Source: a virus. Taken from it: a stretch of DNA of 64,000 nt. The notes under the pieces are model-generated. The model was given only the letters and a program-made list of their open reading frames with translations, was not told the DNA's origin and ran no database searches. The stretch lies in IMG/VR virus record IMGVR_UViG_3300028840_002524, positions 1 to 64,000 of that record, one strand, 5' to 3'. Within the stretch, counting starts at the first letter, position 1. Every line of letters starts with the position of its first letter. Position numbers and translations under genes: made by a program. Below, one piece after another: positions 62,325 through 64,000 of this stretch.

Positions 62325-63827
62325 ATGGCACTCGACGATATTCCGCGCAGACAACTCGACATCGCTTTCGCCTCCTGGTTCGAGGTCGAGCCCGAGAGCT
62401 CGGCCCCGTTCAATCAGGTGGAAGTACAGGCCGGGGTGTTCTTCAACCTCGCCACCAAGACGCCGTACGTCATGGCTGCCCAGACCTCGGGCGCGTTCGC
62501 CGTGGTCACGGCTCCGGGACGCTACCGCTACGACCTCGTGTACCTCGACCAGACCGGTGTGGTGCAGATCCAGCAAGGGAACGAGCAGGTCGGCGTCGCC
62601 ACCCCATACACAGGCGCCCCCGGCGACGGCGCGGGCCCGGCCATCGTGGGCACGAGTTTCCCACTGGCCTACGTCCTCATCGAGGAGGACGTGACCGTAG
62701 ACATTCAGTCGGGCGACATCACCGACCTGCGGGGGGTGTTCCAGAACACCCTCAACATGGACGCGACGAACCCGGCCGACGTGGACCTTGCAGCGGCGCC
62801 CGGCTCGGCCGAGATCGCTGCCCGGCGGGATCACGTCCACCAACTCAGCGCAGCCCTCCAGACGGCCCTCGCGGCGCCCTACGACAAGGGGAGCACCCTG
62901 TTCTGGACCATCCGGACGGACCTCCCTGGAAACATCAACGCCCGGAGCATGCACTGGATCCTCCACAAGTTCCAGGGCAGGGCGGCCAACGACCCAAACG
63001 TGTGGTTCAACCTGAACGTGGGCACCGAGGAGGTGCTGGAGCTGTGGCCGGTGGACTTCGGTGGGACCGGGAACAACATTGGCCTCGGGTTCGCCGACGA
63101 CACGGACCCTCTCACCGCCGTTTTCCAGAACGGGTGGGTGTACGTGTACCTGATCGGAAACCCGACCAGCGGCGCGGCCGCGCTCGTGTACTCGACCAAC
63201 GGCCCGAGCGTGGGGCCCGGCCTCACGGACCCCGCATTCGCCGGGTACACCGTGTGGCGTCTGATCACCTGTATCGAGGGCGACGCCGCTGGCGGCGACC
63301 CCGTTGCGATCCCGGCCATGAAGATGGACAACATGGTCATCAAGCAGACGGCCACGGGGGCCACCGGCAGCGGAACGAACGTGGGCGGCCACGTCGAGGG
63401 GCTGCTCTGGACGGCCGGGCTTGTGCCGACGCCTATCAGTGTTGCGGAGCACGTATCACCCATCGGAATCGCTGTGTTCTTCAACCTGTGGGCCTATGCG
63501 GAGAACAATACAGGGGCCGGTACCGGCACTGTCGTGGCGAAGTTCCAACCCGATTTCACAACACCCACTCCCGTTGTCCCGCATCTTGCGTCCATCACGG
63601 ACTGGAATGATGCGTTCAAGCAAATCGAGGTGGTGGCGAACTCGAATGGCAGCTTCAGTGACGAGCACTACGTGTACGACGGATTCTGGATGACCCTCTC
63701 CGAGCTGCGCACGTTCCTCCTGGACATCAACATCAACGGGATCGGCACCGAGGCACTGGGGCTGTCCGTCCTTGCGTACATCGAGGTGAATGACCACGAC
63801 CTGATCGACTTCGACTACACCCTGTAG
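62325..63827 (+). CDS. Tail fibre protein (500 aa)
   Basis: TAGGAGTAAGCC precedes the ATG. PRRQLDIAFASWFEVEPESS, FNLATKTPYVMAAQTSGAFA, RYRYDLVYLDQTGVVQIQQG and VTVDIQSGDITDLRGVFQNT form an N-terminal attachment region as seen in contractile-phage fibres. A loop with a repeat-rich middle and a C-terminal beta domain (SFSDEHYVYDGFWMTLSELR) follow. It is a candidate for host recognition. A short Lys-rich gene comes next. Confidence 0.6.
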   Translation: MALDDIPRRQLDIAFASWFEVEPESSAPFNQVEVQAGVFFNLATKTPYVMAAQTSGAFAVVTAPGRYRYDLVYLDQTGVVQIQQGNEQVGVATPYTGAPGDGAGPAIVGTSFPLAYVLIEEDVTVDIQSGDITDLRGVFQNTLNMDATNPADVDLAAAPGSAEIAARRDHVHQLSAALQTALAAPYDKGSTLFWTIRTDLPGNINARSMHWILHKFQGRAANDPNVWFNLNVGTEEVLELWPVDFGGTGNNIGLGFADDTDPLTAVFQNGWVYVYLIGNPTSGAAALVYSTNGPSVGPGLTDPAFAGYTVWRLITCIEGDAAGGDPVAIPAMKMDNMVIKQTATGATGSGTNVGGHVEGLLWTAGLVPTPISVAEHVSPIGIAVFFNLWAYAENNTGAGTGTVVAKFQPDFTTPTPVVPHLASITDWNDAFKQIEVVANSNGSFSDEHYVYDGFWMTLSELRTFLLDININGIGTEALGLSVLAYIEVNDHDLIDFDYTL

Positions 63828-63837
63828 GAGCAGGCAG

Positions 63838-64000
63838 ATGCCCGAGAAAAAGAAAGTTCCGCAGCGAAGCAACTCAAAGGCAGAGCTCAAGAAGAGGAGA
63901 AAACTCGTGGAGGACAAGCAGGGCGCCAAGGCCCTGGAAGCCATCGCCATCGCGCAGGGGAAGCGCCCGCGAAAATGTGCCAGCCTCGCGGTGCCTCCCA
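63838..64000 (+). CDS. Lys-rich protein, cut by the window end (54 aa visible)
   Basis: AGGAG precedes the ATG, 10 nt after the fibre gene. The visible part (MPEKKKVPQRSNSKAELKKR, RKLVEDKQGAKALEAIAIAQ, GKRPRKCASLAVPP) has no stop before 64000. It is basic and helical. The function cannot be judged from this piece. Confidence 0.6.
   Translation, partial: MPEKKKVPQRSNSKAELKKRRKLVEDKQGAKALEAIAIAQGKRPRKCASLAVPP

Overview
The window looks like the late (virion) region of a large contractile-tailed, myovirus-like phage genome. Every gene I support is on the + strand. Genes are densely packed, with many ATGA or TAATG start-stop overlaps and mostly AGGAGG-type ribosome binding sites. DNA is GC-rich, so long antisense open frames are shadows. 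A T4 gp21-like prohead protease, major capsid protein, tail sheath, tail tube, tail chaperone, tape measure, spike, gp25-like, gpJ/gp6-like and gpI-like genes are all recognisable. I see no tRNA, rRNA, CRISPR array, insertion sequence, integrase, terminase or portal. The host cannot be named from this sequence.

Layout. (1) 1-666: non-coding leader with three copies of an 18-nt interrupted palindrome, CCCTGGGACC repeats and a sigma70-like promoter. (2) 667-21517: a 21-kb block with two giant proteins (4019 and 2049 aa) flanking a ParB-like/zinc-metallopeptidase fusion and a second ParB-like protein. The giants look like 'large polyvalent proteins': a zinc ribbon, a possible ADP-ribosyltransferase-like domain, a P-loop kinase, more Cys pairs and many unknown modules, separated by Ser/Glu/Ala linkers containing [I/L/V]-x-E. 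(3) 21530-28281: small structural proteins, a protease-scaffold fusion, the major capsid protein and a histone-like Lys-rich protein, ending at a terminator. (4) 28345-32882: a spore-photoproduct-lyase-like radical SAM enzyme, a third ParB-like protein and head/neck candidates. (5) 32961-37268: an adhesin cassette with a Thr-rich collagen-like fibre and paralogous end domains. (6) 37279-40643: a permuted papain-fold enzyme, a GT4 glycosyltransferase, two methyltransferase-like proteins and a DUF115-like protein. (7) 40686-41904: a membrane protein and small proteins around a good promoter. (8) 41901-64000: tail completion, sheath, tube, chaperone with a probable frameshift, tape measure, baseplate and fibres, with a last gene cut by the window edge.

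How it fits together. The gp21-like protease probably cuts the scaffold, the capsid protein and, as the main hypothesis here, the two giant proteins, whose linkers resemble the T4-type (I/L)xE cleavage rule. This would release a set of internal effectors packaged in the head. A beta-rich insertion module recurs in at least six virion proteins, including capsid protein, sheath and baseplate. The glycan enzymes lie directly downstream of the Thr-rich collagen-like fibre and may decorate it.
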